A stretch of DNA of 22,773 nucleotides, taken from contig CAZBWV010000094.1 of assembly GCA_964495805.1 (NCBI GenBank), positions 1 through 22,773 on the forward strand. The letters run 5' to 3'. The translations under genes were made by a program, and so were the position numbers. Source of the DNA: JALXCH01 sp964495805. GTDB taxonomy: Bacteria; Calditrichota; Calditrichia; RBG-13-44-9. The notes beneath the pieces are model-generated. The model worked only from the letters and a program-made list of their open reading frames with translations. It was not told the origin of the DNA and searched no databases. Below, in pieces: positions 1 through 8,126 of the stretch (the first letter of the stretch is position 1; each line of letters starts with the position of its first letter).

Positions 1-456
1 CCACCGTTGATTATTTTCTTCATCAGTTTGCATATTATCATTCTGCGTTTGCATGGCGTATCTGAACCGGAAGGATTCCCGAAAGGACATTATTCCTTTT
101 ATCCCCATCATTTTTATAAGATTATAATTATTACACTTTTCTTGTTAACTGTAATGAGCACGTTCACTATTATTCTTCCTCCGGGTCTGGGAGAACCGGC
201 AAATCCCGCGGTCACACCGCTTCATATCAAACCGGAGTGGTATTTCTTCCCCATGTATCGGTTCCTGAAACTGGTTCCCTTAAATGTGGGGATTATTGTC
301 ACCGGTCTGTTTGTGGTGCTGATGCTGTTCTGGCCGTTTATTGATCCCATTATTGCTAAGAGCGAGAATAAGCGACGACTGTGGGCCTATGCGGTTGGGG
401 GATTGACATTGCTAATAACGGTAGGAATGACCGTATGGGAAATGTTTTCTGCTTAA
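1..456 (+). CDS. Cytochrome b, C-terminal part (5' end outside window)
   Basis: The reading frame is open from base 1 and ends at TAA 454-456, giving 151 visible residues, so the N-terminal part lies outside the window. Seen: an LHIIILRLHGVSEP segment, which matches the end of the fourth helix of cytochrome b. Its first His would be a heme ligand and its second a quinone-site residue. The Qo-site signature PEWYFFP and three further hydrophobic helices follow. This is the C-terminal domain of the cytochrome b of a bc-type quinol-oxidising complex, and it appears to be the unsplit form rather than a b6/subunit IV pair. The octaheme cytochrome gene starts 43 bases downstream, so the two are probably co-transcribed and may exchange electrons. 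The family is certain. Whether a Rieske protein lies upstream cannot be seen. Confidence 0.9.
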   Translation, partial: PPLIIFFISLHIIILRLHGVSEPEGFPKGHYSFYPHHFYKIIIITLFLLTVMSTFTIILPPGLGEPANPAVTPLHIKPEWYFFPMYRFLKLVPLNVGIIVTGLFVVLMLFWPFIDPIIAKSENKRRLWAYAVGGLTLLITVGMTVWEMFSA

Positions 457-498
457 CCAATTGTAAATCACCGATTTGACAAATATACAGGAGGAGTT

Positions 499-2100
499 AT
501 GGACACAATTAAAGCCCAACAATGGTTGATCGGTATTTTCAGTACACTTCTGATTGTTACGCTTATCATCATTGCGGGCATGGAGATGAAGAAGTCCCGC
601 GAGTATAAGCCGGAGATTGAAATTGATGCCATGAGTCAGAAGTGTATCACTTGCCATGAAGAAAAGGGAATTGCCGTTAAACAGATTGATGCCTGGAAGG
701 AAAGTAAGCATGCGGTGATGGGAATTGGCTGCTATGAGTGCCACGAGGCCAAAGAGAGCGATTTCGATGCTCAGCGCTGCCCCGAGAGCGATATTCTCAT
801 CGGCCGCCATCCCACTCCCAAGGATTGTGCTCGTTGCCATAAGCAGGAAGTAAAAGAGTTTGAAGAGAGTAAACATGCTCACCAGTTCTGGTTGATTAAA
901 AATGCCGACCGGGCGGTGTTTGAGTTCCCAATTGCAACCAAACATGGCTGCGAGGAATGCCATCAGATCGGGAACATCTGGCCGGATGGCAGTGTGGGCG
1001 AGTGCGATGTGTGCCATCCCAAACATTCCTTCAGCATCGAGGTGGCCCGTCAGCCGGAAACCTGCGGCGAATGCCACATGGGCCCGGACCATCCTCACAT
1101 CGAGATTTATAATGAGTCCAAACACGGTAACATTTTTAAAGCCAAGGGTAAAAACTGGGATATGGGGTACGACAGCCGGAACCATCAGCAAATTCCCATC
1201 GAGGTACCGGTATGTACCACCTGCCATATGGATGGTAACAAAACTCAGGATTTCACGCATAATGTCAGTGCCCGTCTGGCCTGGGAATCGCAGTTGACCT
1301 GGAGTATGCGCACGGTCTGGAATGAAGATATCCTGGGCAATTGGGAAGTGAAACGCGATCGAATGACCTCTACTTGTAAAAACTGCCATGCTCCCGATTT
1401 TGTGGATACTTATTTCCTGATTGCCGACCTGGCGAATTTGCAGTATAATGAAATTCGTCGTGAGTTTGTCCGCTGGACCAAGAAGCTGACTGCCAACGGC
1501 ACGATCAAACGTCTGAAAGTTGGCGACAAGTACTATTCCAGCCCGGTTTTGAATGGTTGGGATGAAGTTCCTGAACATGAAATGTACTATGCCTGGCATC
1601 ATGAAGGGCGCCGTTTCCGCCATGGTGCCGAAATGATGGGTGCGGATTTCACTCAGTGGCACGGAATCTGGGAGATGCAAGAAGATATGGTCGAACTAAT
1701 TACCTGGGCAGCTGAACATGGCGATGCGGAAGCGAAAAAATGGGTCCATTCTACCCACCCCTCCAAGTTTATTACTTTCTCCCTGTATGATGTCCCCGGT
1801 AATGAATGGGGCATTGGTGTTATGAAAAACAGAACACCGTTTGTGTACAACAATTATCCCGATTACTGGGATCGAATTTATAAGAATGTGGAAGCCGCTT
1901 ATAAACACGGATTACTATCGGAGAGCCAGTGGAACCTGTGGTTGAAGCGGTATAAAAACAAAGATCATTATATGGGTTTGAAATACTCCGCCGATTCTAC
2001 CTGGAATTACTATAAGAGCCGCCACGACAATGATATTAAGCAGATGAATGAACAGGTTGTAAACTTCAAGCTTCCGGGTAAACCGTTCTATCAAAAGTAA
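499..2100 (+). CDS. Membrane-anchored octaheme cytochrome c, hydroxylamine oxidoreductase (HAO)-like
   Basis: The 533-residue protein has exactly eight CxxCH heme-binding motifs, beginning at Cys 49, 78, 110, 151, 169, 189, 239 and 293. The long C-terminal helical part contains RHGAEMMGADF and QWHG (about 374-388), which is the HAO family layout. Residues 10-28 form one hydrophobic helix that may be an uncleaved membrane anchor; no C-terminal helix is visible. An AGGAGG ribosome site (489-494) supports this start. Known HAO relatives either oxidise hydroxylamine or hydrazine, which needs a Tyr cross-link to the P460 heme, or reduce nitrite when that Tyr is absent. Here a Glu (378) sits where HAO-type enzymes often carry an aromatic residue in the RHGA-x-M motif. 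With cytochrome b upstream I favour nitrite or hydroxylamine reduction fed by quinol. The family is secure; the direction of catalysis is inference. Confidence 0.9.
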   Translation: MDTIKAQQWLIGIFSTLLIVTLIIIAGMEMKKSREYKPEIEIDAMSQKCITCHEEKGIAVKQIDAWKESKHAVMGIGCYECHEAKESDFDAQRCPESDILIGRHPTPKDCARCHKQEVKEFEESKHAHQFWLIKNADRAVFEFPIATKHGCEECHQIGNIWPDGSVGECDVCHPKHSFSIEVARQPETCGECHMGPDHPHIEIYNESKHGNIFKAKGKNWDMGYDSRNHQQIPIEVPVCTTCHMDGNKTQDFTHNVSARLAWESQLTWSMRTVWNEDILGNWEVKRDRMTSTCKNCHAPDFVDTYFLIADLANLQYNEIRREFVRWTKKLTANGTIKRLKVGDKYYSSPVLNGWDEVPEHEMYYAWHHEGRRFRHGAEMMGADFTQWHGIWEMQEDMVELITWAAEHGDAEAKKWVHSTHPSKFITFSLYDVPGNEWGIGVMKNRTPFVYNNYPDYWDRIYKNVEAAYKHGLLSESQWNLWLKRYKNKDHYMGLKYSADSTWNYYKSRHDNDIKQMNEQVVNFKLPGKPFYQK

Positions 2101-2117
2101 ATCCTGATGAAGTGAAT

Positions 2118-2153
2118 AAACGCAGCGGAGGGTATCACCCTCTGCTGCGTTTT
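2118..2153 (+). terminator. Intrinsic terminator after the octaheme cytochrome gene
   Basis: The arms 2118-2133 and 2137-2152 can form a 16-bp stem with one G-U pair and a three-base loop, followed by a short T run (2150-2153). It starts 18 bases after the stop codon of the octaheme cytochrome. The T run is short, so some read-through into the next gene is possible. Confidence 0.7.
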
Positions 2154-2168
2154 AAAACGGAGTGAGCT

Positions 2169-2777
2169 GTGGCATTCTCATCCAGGTTCTGGAAAAGCTG
2201 GGTTCAGGAAGGCGAATCGGTTCTGTTCAAGGTTCTATGTTGTGGATTTTTATGGGGACTTGCCGAAGTTTATCTTGGTGGTCTAATTAAATCCTGGCAA
2301 CCAGCCCTATTTGGTTTTCTGCTTCCGTTTATAATTTCCCTTTTGCTACTGTGGGCACGATGGTGGGTTCCGGCAACCGGATCGCTGTTACTTATGGGAG
2401 TGATTGCTGCAACGCTCAAATTATTTGTGTCGGGAATGGTGTTTCATGGTGCTTTTCTGGCTATTTTAGTGGAAGCTCTTCTGGCAGAAGTAATATTTTT
2501 ACTGGCTGGTATTAATCTATTCTCTTTTTCTTTGATTGGTATAGCAATTCAGTTTTACAGTTTGTTTCATCCGCTACTGTCGAAAGGAGTGTTTTGTCAG
2601 TCATCCCATTTTGTGCTGTTTAAAAGATGGCTGGAACGATTTCTTTTCCCCGGCGCACAAACCACTCTTTCCGACAGTACCACCAGTTTGATTCTGATAC
2701 TGACCCATCTGTTGGTCGGTTTACTATCGGGTCTTATATCCTGGTTTTTAATTCGCAGCGTTTTTGATCATAAATGA
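2169..2777 (+). CDS. Polytopic membrane protein, ECF S-component-like (paralogue of the 8745-9404 product)
   Basis: The 202-residue, very hydrophobic protein has about five or six membrane helices and starts at GTG (a CGGAG sequence lies about eight bases upstream). It shares an ordered set of motifs with the product of 8745-9404: LWGLAEV (28-34), VP..GS.L.MG..AA.LK.F (67-86), G.FLAILVEALL.E (94-107) and a Phe-His-Pro segment followed by KG. The two are therefore paralogues. The size and topology, plus the EcfT-like gene beside the paralogue, suggest a substrate-binding S component of an energy-coupling-factor transporter. Neither copy was matched to a named S family. It lies behind a terminator and 98 bases ahead of the Mo-enzyme operon, so it may be the first gene of that unit. 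Substrate unknown. Confidence 0.75.
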   Translation: MAFSSRFWKSWVQEGESVLFKVLCCGFLWGLAEVYLGGLIKSWQPALFGFLLPFIISLLLLWARWWVPATGSLLLMGVIAATLKLFVSGMVFHGAFLAILVEALLAEVIFLLAGINLFSFSLIGIAIQFYSLFHPLLSKGVFCQSSHFVLFKRWLERFLFPGAQTTLSDSTTSLILILTHLLVGLLSGLISWFLIRSVFDHK

Positions 2778-2875
2778 TGATTCGCTGTGATCAATTTTTA
2801 AATGGTATTTTTGCGTTGTTCATATGAGCAGTTGTTCATTGTGATAATAAATGGATAAATCCATGGGTAAAGAAG

Positions 2876-5665
2876 ATGAGTACAAAAATTAATCGACGTC
2901 AGTTCTTGAAGATCACCAGCGCACTGGGTGGACTGGCTTTGTTAAAGCCTGCCTGGAATGTTGCTTCACATCTGACCGCAGCCGAAGCAGCCGAAGCGCA
3001 ATCTTCCACCTTCTGGGTACCAAGTATCTGCAATTTTTGCTCATCGTTCTGCGATATTCAGGTTCAGGTACAGGAAAGCGGTGGAATTCGGCGTGTTCGT
3101 AAGATTGAGGGCAATTCCAACAGTCCGTTGAACCGGGGGAAGATCTGCGCCCGTGGTCAGGCCGGATGGTTGCAAACGTACGATCCGGATCGGTTGAAAA
3201 AACCGCTCATCCGTGTGGAAGGAAGTAAGCGGGGTGAATGGAAGTTTCGGGCGGTGAGCTGGAAAGAGGCGTATGATTATATTGCCTCAAAATTAAAGAA
3301 GGTGAACCCTTATGAGATTGCCCTGGTGGGTGGTTGGACCGCCTGCGTCTCGTACATGCATTTTACCCTGCCTTTTAGCCGTGCCTATCAGATACCGAAC
3401 ATTATTGCCTCCCCCATGCAGCATTGCGTATCGGCAGGACATTTAGGCACAGACCTGGTGACCGGTAATTTCAATGTGCACGACGAGATTCTGGCTGATT
3501 TTGAGAATGCTCGTTACATTTTGTTTAGCCTGAACAATGCTTCGGTGGCAGCGATTTCCACAGCGCGGGCGGTGCGCTTTGGCGAAGCCAAAAAGAAGGG
3601 CGCCCGGGTAGTGTGCCTGGATCCGCGAATGAGTGAACTGGCCGCTAAAGCCGATGAATGGTTACCTATAAAACCGGGAACCGATATGGCGTTTTTCCTG
3701 GCCATGCTGCATGTGCTGTTACGGAAAAAACTTTATGAAAAAGATTTCCTGGTTGAACACAGTAATGCCCCGTTCCTGGCATACCGGGATAAGAAAGGTG
3801 TGGTTCAGTTGCTTACCCGGAAGGATTCTTCAGGACGGGTTCAAGCGTATTATGTGTATGATGCGGTTCGGGGACGGGTGAGCACCGTTCCTGCCTTTAC
3901 CAATAGTAATTTACGGAGTACCAGCGGCGAACGCATCCAACCCGCTTTACATGCTCCTGCCACTCTTAACGCGGCGGGACATTCCCTGGTGAAAACGGTG
4001 TTCGATTATTTCTATGAGGCAACCGAAGAATACACCCCGGAATGGGCTGCTGCGATTACCGATATCCCCGCCGAAACCATTGAACGGATTGCGACGGAAT
4101 TCGGTCAGTCCCGACCGGCATTGGTGGATCCCGGCTGGATGGGAGCTCGGTACCACAATCTGCTGCCGCAGCGCAGACTTCAGGCCATTATTCAGACCCT
4201 GGTGGGCGGTATCGATAAACCGGGTGGCTGGCTGATGAGCGGGGAATTAAAGCATAAGATGGAGCAGTATTGGGAACGAGAAAAAGCGGGTAAACCCCAA
4301 CCGGAGAACGTGGCGGAACTGCCCGGAATGAAATTCGCAGAGAAGTTTGTTGCAACGTATGCCAGTCCGCGTGCCTGGAAACACGGGCACCCGGCATTTT
4401 CTTTCATCTGGGCTCAGCAGCAAATGAAGCAGGGTAAACCGGGAGCAATGCTTCCGGTGATGGCCGATAGCGGATTACTGGAGTCGGTACGTGGTCAGCT
4501 TTCCTATCGGGGAAAACCGTACCAGGTTAAAGCATTTATTTTGAATGCCGCCAATCCTATCCGGCACTACTTCCCTGCCAGCCGTTGGAAAGAAATTTTT
4601 ACCCATCCGGATGTGGAACTGGTGGTGGCGATCGATGTACTGCCCTCGGACACCACAGCTTATGCTGATGTGATTTTGCCCAACCATACCTATCTGGAAC
4701 GGAATGAACCGCTGCTTTATCCGCTGGGACCTGCTCCGGACTTAGGGTACACCACCCGCCTACGTACGGTAGAACCGCTTTACGATACCCGGGATTCAGT
4801 GGATATATTCTTTGAAATAGCCGAACGACTGGGATTTTTTGATCAGTACATAGAAGGGGTAGCCGAATATGCCGGACTGGATGCGAATAAACTGAAAAAG
4901 GAGGTGTACCGTCATAAAAAGGCGAACCAACCGTTGAACGAGGCATTTCTGAAAGTTGCCTTCGAATCCATGGCACATCACTATCAGCGGGCAACTGGCA
5001 GGCACATGACCGGAGATCAGGTGGAGAAAATAATTCGGGAAAAGGGGGTTTTCCTGGTTAAAACTGCTGAGGAGCTTCTGCACGAGTCAGCGATGCCTCA
5101 CCGCATTCCGTTGCCTTCCTCCTCAGGCCGTCTGGAATTGTACAGCCCCCTGCTGGCGCAGTTTGCCAGCCAGGCCGGCAAATCGCCCATTTTCGATCCC
5201 ATTGTGCAATATGTCCCGGCAACAACCAAAAACGACAAACCGCTGCATCATTCCCTGAACGATGATGAGTTTTATTTTATTTACGGCAAAACTCCTATCG
5301 TTTCCCACGCCTCCACCAACAATAATAATATGCTGCTGGATGCCATTTCCCGAAGTAAAGATGCTTATTTCACTCATCTTTGGATGAACCGTACCCGTGC
5401 CCGGCGGCTGGGACTGAAGGATGGTGATCGGGTGGAGATTGAGAACGTTCAGTTTGGAAATAAAGTGAAAGCAACATTATTTACCAACGAACTTATTCGA
5501 CCGGATACGGTGTACCTGCCTTCTTCCTACGGAAGTCGGAATCCCAATCTTCATGTTGCCTCGGGGAAAGGAACACCGTTGAGCGATCTGGTTCCGTATC
5601 GCCTGGAACCCATTGCGGCTTCGTTTATGTCGCAGGAATTTACCGTTCGTGTTCATAAAATTTAA
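2876..5665 (+). CDS. Tat-exported molybdopterin oxidoreductase, catalytic subunit (PsrA/PhsA/TtrA/ArrA-type)
   Basis: The 929-residue catalytic subunit belongs to the DMSO-reductase superfamily. The N-terminus NRRQFLK (6-12) and following hydrophobic stretch are a twin-arginine signal, so the folded protein should be exported to the periplasm. A [4Fe-4S] motif C-x2-C-x3-C-x31-C lies at Cys 52, 55, 59 and 91. The probable Mo ligand is Cys 184 in QHCVSAG. The C-terminal third contains the cofactor-binding domain (HASTNNNN, about 813-820). Ferredoxin, NrfD-type and TorD-type genes follow directly, the standard order for polysulfide, thiosulfate, tetrathionate or arsenate reductases. It is longer than typical PsrA/PhsA (about 760) and ArrA (about 850) but shorter than TtrA (about 1,020). 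The substrate cannot be assigned from the sequence alone. Confidence 0.93.
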   Translation: MSTKINRRQFLKITSALGGLALLKPAWNVASHLTAAEAAEAQSSTFWVPSICNFCSSFCDIQVQVQESGGIRRVRKIEGNSNSPLNRGKICARGQAGWLQTYDPDRLKKPLIRVEGSKRGEWKFRAVSWKEAYDYIASKLKKVNPYEIALVGGWTACVSYMHFTLPFSRAYQIPNIIASPMQHCVSAGHLGTDLVTGNFNVHDEILADFENARYILFSLNNASVAAISTARAVRFGEAKKKGARVVCLDPRMSELAAKADEWLPIKPGTDMAFFLAMLHVLLRKKLYEKDFLVEHSNAPFLAYRDKKGVVQLLTRKDSSGRVQAYYVYDAVRGRVSTVPAFTNSNLRSTSGERIQPALHAPATLNAAGHSLVKTVFDYFYEATEEYTPEWAAAITDIPAETIERIATEFGQSRPALVDPGWMGARYHNLLPQRRLQAIIQTLVGGIDKPGGWLMSGELKHKMEQYWEREKAGKPQPENVAELPGMKFAEKFVATYASPRAWKHGHPAFSFIWAQQQMKQGKPGAMLPVMADSGLLESVRGQLSYRGKPYQVKAFILNAANPIRHYFPASRWKEIFTHPDVELVVAIDVLPSDTTAYADVILPNHTYLERNEPLLYPLGPAPDLGYTTRLRTVEPLYDTRDSVDIFFEIAERLGFFDQYIEGVAEYAGLDANKLKKEVYRHKKANQPLNEAFLKVAFESMAHHYQRATGRHMTGDQVEKIIREKGVFLVKTAEELLHESAMPHRIPLPSSSGRLELYSPLLAQFASQAGKSPIFDPIVQYVPATTKNDKPLHHSLNDDEFYFIYGKTPIVSHASTNNNNMLLDAISRSKDAYFTHLWMNRTRARRLGLKDGDRVEIENVQFGNKVKATLFTNELIRPDTVYLPSSYGSRNPNLHVASGKGTPLSDLVPYRLEPIAASFMSQEFTVRVHKI

Positions 5666-5682
5666 GCAAGGAGAGTTTTAGC

Positions 5683-6279
5683 ATGGCACGTTATGGCATG
5701 GTTATGAACTTGCAGGCGTGTGTGGGATGCGGTGCCTGCATGGTAGCCTGTGCAACGGAAAACAATACACCTTTCTGGAACGATAAATTTCGCACGCATG
5801 TGGAAGACCGGACGGAGGGTGAGTTTCCGGATGTTCAGCGTATTTTTCTTCCTCGTCTGTGCATGCACTGCGAAAATACTCCCTGTTTGTCTGCGTGTCC
5901 CACCGGTGCAACTTACAAAACGGAAGATGGTATTGTATTGGTGGACCACGACCGCTGCATTGGTTGCTTTGCCTGCATCATTGCCTGTCCCTACGATGCG
6001 CGATATCCTTACGAGAAGGAGGATGTAGAAAAAGAAAAGGAGATTTTTGGCGAAGATGTCAAGCATCTGGTTCCCCATGTGGATAAGTGTACCTTCTGTG
6101 AGCATCGCTTACGCGAAGGGCGCGAACCGGCATGCGTGGAAACCTGTCCCACCGGGGCACGGATTTTCGGTGATCTGGATGATCCCGGCAGCGAAGTTCA
6201 TCGCCTGGCGGTTTCCGGGAAGGCAAAACCATTGCGCCCCGAGCTGGGCACCAATCCCAAAGTGTTTTATATTGAGTGA
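5683..6279 (+). CDS. Four-cluster ferredoxin-type electron-transfer subunit (PsrB/NrfC/DmsB-type)
   Basis: The 198-residue protein has four [4Fe-4S] cysteine sets: Cys 13/16/19/23, Cys 60/63/68/72 (C-x2-C-x4-C-x3-C), Cys 92/95/98/102 and Cys 136/139/151/155 (C-x2-C-x11-C-x3-C). This is the usual arrangement of the iron-sulfur subunit that wires the membrane quinol subunit to the Mo catalytic subunit. There is no signal peptide, so it is presumably co-exported with the Tat-bearing catalytic subunit. An AAGGAG site precedes the ATG, 17 bases after the catalytic gene ends, and the next gene starts 19 bases downstream, so the genes are surely one operon. Confidence 0.95.
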   Translation: MARYGMVMNLQACVGCGACMVACATENNTPFWNDKFRTHVEDRTEGEFPDVQRIFLPRLCMHCENTPCLSACPTGATYKTEDGIVLVDHDRCIGCFACIIACPYDARYPYEKEDVEKEKEIFGEDVKHLVPHVDKCTFCEHRLREGREPACVETCPTGARIFGDLDDPGSEVHRLAVSGKAKPLRPELGTNPKVFYIE

Positions 6280-6298
6280 GACGTAGGAGGATCGATAC

Positions 6299-7213
6299 AT
6301 GTCGTTCATACCTCAAGAAGTCTGGCACTGGCAAATTGCCGCATACCTCTTTCTGGGCGGTTTGGGTGGGGCTGTCTTTGCCCTCTCTGCTCTGATTCAT
6401 ATATTTACTCAGTGCGATCGTAAAATGCTCTCTATTGCGGTGGTTTCTTCCATGGGCTTTCTGGGAATTGGCTCCATTTTTCTACTGGCGGATATGCTTC
6501 AACCCATGAAAGCTTATCTGGCATTAACCAATCCGACTTCCTGGATATTCTGGGGTGTCATTTTCATTAACGGATATTTTGCTCTGGCCACCGTTTATCT
6601 AATCCCGTTACTGGAAGAATGGCCGGTTTTAAAATCCATTATTCAGAAGCTGCCTGCCTGGTTGTTGGGTTTGCTGGAACGTGTAAATCGTCTGGCGGCA
6701 TTGGGTGGTGCTACCATGGGATTTTTAGTGGCTATTTACACCGGTTTGCTCATATCCGGTGCACCGGGTATATCGTTCTGGAATACTCCGGCTATGCCAC
6801 TGCTGTTCGTGGTGTCGGCTTTTTCCACCGGTGCTGCTTATCTCATGTTCCTTTCCAGCTTTTCCCCCTCCGAAGCGGTTCATAAAATTCATGACTTCCT
6901 GGAAAAACTGGATGCGGCACTCATTGTTCTGGAACTCATTATTCTGGGCGCTTATTTCAATTTTGCGTTTTTCTTACCCACCGGTGCCAGGGTGTCCGCC
7001 CAGCTTTTGTTCAAATCTCCCGTCTTTATTGTGGGATTCTTAATCGGGGGACTCATTATTCCTCTGCTCATCGAGAGCTATAGTATTTTTATCCGGAAAG
7101 AAAAACCATTGGGGAGTAAGTTGATTGTTACCGCCAGTATTCTGGTTTTGATCGGTGGATTTTTGTTGCGATATTTTGTGTTGCATGTGGGGGTATATCA
7201 GTATCCCTGGTAA
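6299..7213 (+). CDS. NrfD/PsrC-type membrane quinol subunit
   Basis: The 304-residue membrane protein has about eight helices. Family features visible are the N-terminal WHWQIAAYLFLGGLGG segment (9-24), a TSWIFWG segment, the FWNTPAMPLLF region and a C-terminal GGFLLR ahead of the last residues. NrfD/PsrC subunits anchor the complex and oxidise quinol (or reduce quinone) without heme. A strong AGGAGG ribosome site lies just before the ATG. It sits between the ferredoxin subunit and the chaperone gene, completing an A-B-C-D operon. Confidence 0.93.
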   Translation: MSFIPQEVWHWQIAAYLFLGGLGGAVFALSALIHIFTQCDRKMLSIAVVSSMGFLGIGSIFLLADMLQPMKAYLALTNPTSWIFWGVIFINGYFALATVYLIPLLEEWPVLKSIIQKLPAWLLGLLERVNRLAALGGATMGFLVAIYTGLLISGAPGISFWNTPAMPLLFVVSAFSTGAAYLMFLSSFSPSEAVHKIHDFLEKLDAALIVLELIILGAYFNFAFFLPTGARVSAQLLFKSPVFIVGFLIGGLIIPLLIESYSIFIRKEKPLGSKLIVTASILVLIGGFLLRYFVLHVGVYQYPW

Positions 7214-7238
7214 TGGATATGGATTGAATTGATTTTTT

Positions 7239-7784
7239 ATGAATAATTTAACCACGAATCAACAGGAGTTGCTGCTGCGGTTTCTGGTGCGTGCTTTTGC
7301 CTATCCGGATGCCGATTTTTTGAAGGTGATGGAAACATTTCGACAGGAAGAAGAGAATCTTCCTTATTTAAAGGAGATCGTCAGCACTTTTTTGAATTCC
7401 CCTTTAATGGAATTGCAGGCGGAATATACTCGTCTGTTTATCACCGGATATCCCACAACACCCTGTCCGCCATACGAATCGTTCTTTCGCGAAGGTCGTT
7501 TAATGGGTTCGGTGGTGTACGACATTATGCGGGTTTATCAGGAGTGGGGTGTTCAGGCAGAACTTGGACTGGTGGATCATCTTTCCACCGAACTGGAATT
7601 TTTGGCCTATTTGCTTTCTGCCACACGAATCCCTGAACTTTCTGGAAAAGCACGGGAGGCATTTTCTGATTTTTTAAATAATCATTTCCGAAAATGGATT
7701 CCCGATTTTCGAAAAGCGCTGGAAGAGAATGCGCGACTTTCTGTGTACAACCAGATCGGTAAAATGCTAATTTTGTTGGAATGA
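7239..7784 (+). CDS. TorD/DmsD-family chaperone for the Mo enzyme
   Basis: The 181-residue, mostly helical soluble protein carries the TorD-family signature: YTRLF (63-67) followed by PCPPYESFF (75-83). These chaperones bind the Tat signal and the apo-catalytic subunit, hold it for cofactor insertion and prevent premature export. Its place as the last gene of the operon, 25 bases after the NrfD-type gene, shows the partner is the 2876-5665 product. No clear ribosome site is seen before this ATG, so expression may depend on coupling to the upstream gene. Confidence 0.9.
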   Translation: MNNLTTNQQELLLRFLVRAFAYPDADFLKVMETFRQEEENLPYLKEIVSTFLNSPLMELQAEYTRLFITGYPTTPCPPYESFFREGRLMGSVVYDIMRVYQEWGVQAELGLVDHLSTELEFLAYLLSATRIPELSGKAREAFSDFLNNHFRKWIPDFRKALEENARLSVYNQIGKMLILLE

Positions 7785-7859
7785 AATCTTTTTTTTGAAA
7801 AACATTATAATCTGGACCATGCCGTATGGTATGTTTTTTACTTACCCGAGGGGAAAGGG

Positions 7860-7888
7860 TTGATTTTTATTGTAGCGGTTGTTATATT
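7860..7888 (+). promoter_or_regulatory. Sigma70-type promoter for the mobA-ECF-TonB unit
   Basis: A TTGATT -35 box (7860-7865) and a TATATT -10 box (7883-7888) are separated by exactly 17 bases. Transcription would start near 7895, giving a leader of about 250 nt before mobA. The upstream operon ends at 7784 with only a weak hairpin (7816-7830) and T run (7834-7839) between. Confidence 0.6.
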
Positions 7889-8037
7889 TGAACATATTTG
7901 ATGATCTATTTCAAGTTTTTCTTCTCCGATCCGGTTGATCCCTCCGGGAGCAGCCGGGCGCTGGGGTAACCGGGCAACCGGTTACCCTGCCCGATGGATA
8001 GTTTAACGGTTTAAACTGTCCTGAATTGGCAAAGGAG

Positions 8038-8080
8038 AATGAATCGACCGGCCGTTTATGCCGGTTGCATTCATTTTTTT
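8038..8080 (+). terminator. Second hairpin with T run inside the leader (helix C)
   Basis: The stem 8038-8052 / 8060-8075 has about 15 pairs (one bulged C, one G-U) and a seven-base loop. It runs into a T stretch (8074-8080), so it can act as a second intrinsic terminator upstream of the main one. In the antiterminated form it would instead be the cap of the long helix. Confidence 0.45.
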
Positions 8081-8093
8081 CGATGAACATTCC

Positions 8094-8126
8094 GCCTCCT
8101 GCCAATTCAGCAGGAGGCTTTTTTTT
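8094..8126 (+). terminator. Intrinsic terminator upstream of mobA
   Basis: A perfect 9-bp GC-rich stem (8094-8102 with 8110-8118) with a seven-base loop is followed directly by eight T residues (8119-8126). It sits 17 bases before the mobA start, so it must be regulated for the operon to be expressed. Its 5' arm and loop are the pairing partner of 8021-8037. Confidence 0.8.

Larger units (their letters stand above)
7937..8126 (+). promoter_or_regulatory. Structured leader with terminator/antiterminator switch (riboswitch or attenuator candidate)
   Basis: Several helices can be drawn in order. Helix A (7964-7973 with 7978-7987) is a perfect 10-bp stem capped by a GCAA (GNRA) tetraloop and extended by 7955-7959 with 7989-7993. 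Helix B (7997-8006 with 8011-8020) is 10 bp. Helix C (8038-8052 with 8060-8075) is about 15 bp. Bases 8021-8031 pair perfectly with 8100-8110, and 8034-8037 with 8096-8099 after a two-base bulge. This 15-bp antiterminator encloses helix C and destroys the terminator at 8094-8118. CUCC near 7941 could also pair with GGAG 8034-8037, forming a closing stem that would release the terminator. That architecture is typical of a transcription-control riboswitch. With mobA downstream, the Moco riboswitch is the first family to test, but I could not match its conserved core. Confidence 0.7.

Noticed and set aside
412..1680. Long minus-strand open frame (422 codons) opposite the octaheme cytochrome gene
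   Set aside because: It lies wholly antisense to a gene with eight intact heme motifs and resembles no known family; it is a shadow frame.
7937..8040. Match to SAM, TPP or cobalamin riboswitches (because of CCGGGCAACC and a TonB receptor downstream)
   Set aside because: The CCGGGCAACCGG is just the top of a self-complementary GNRA hairpin; the conserved cores of these families were not found.
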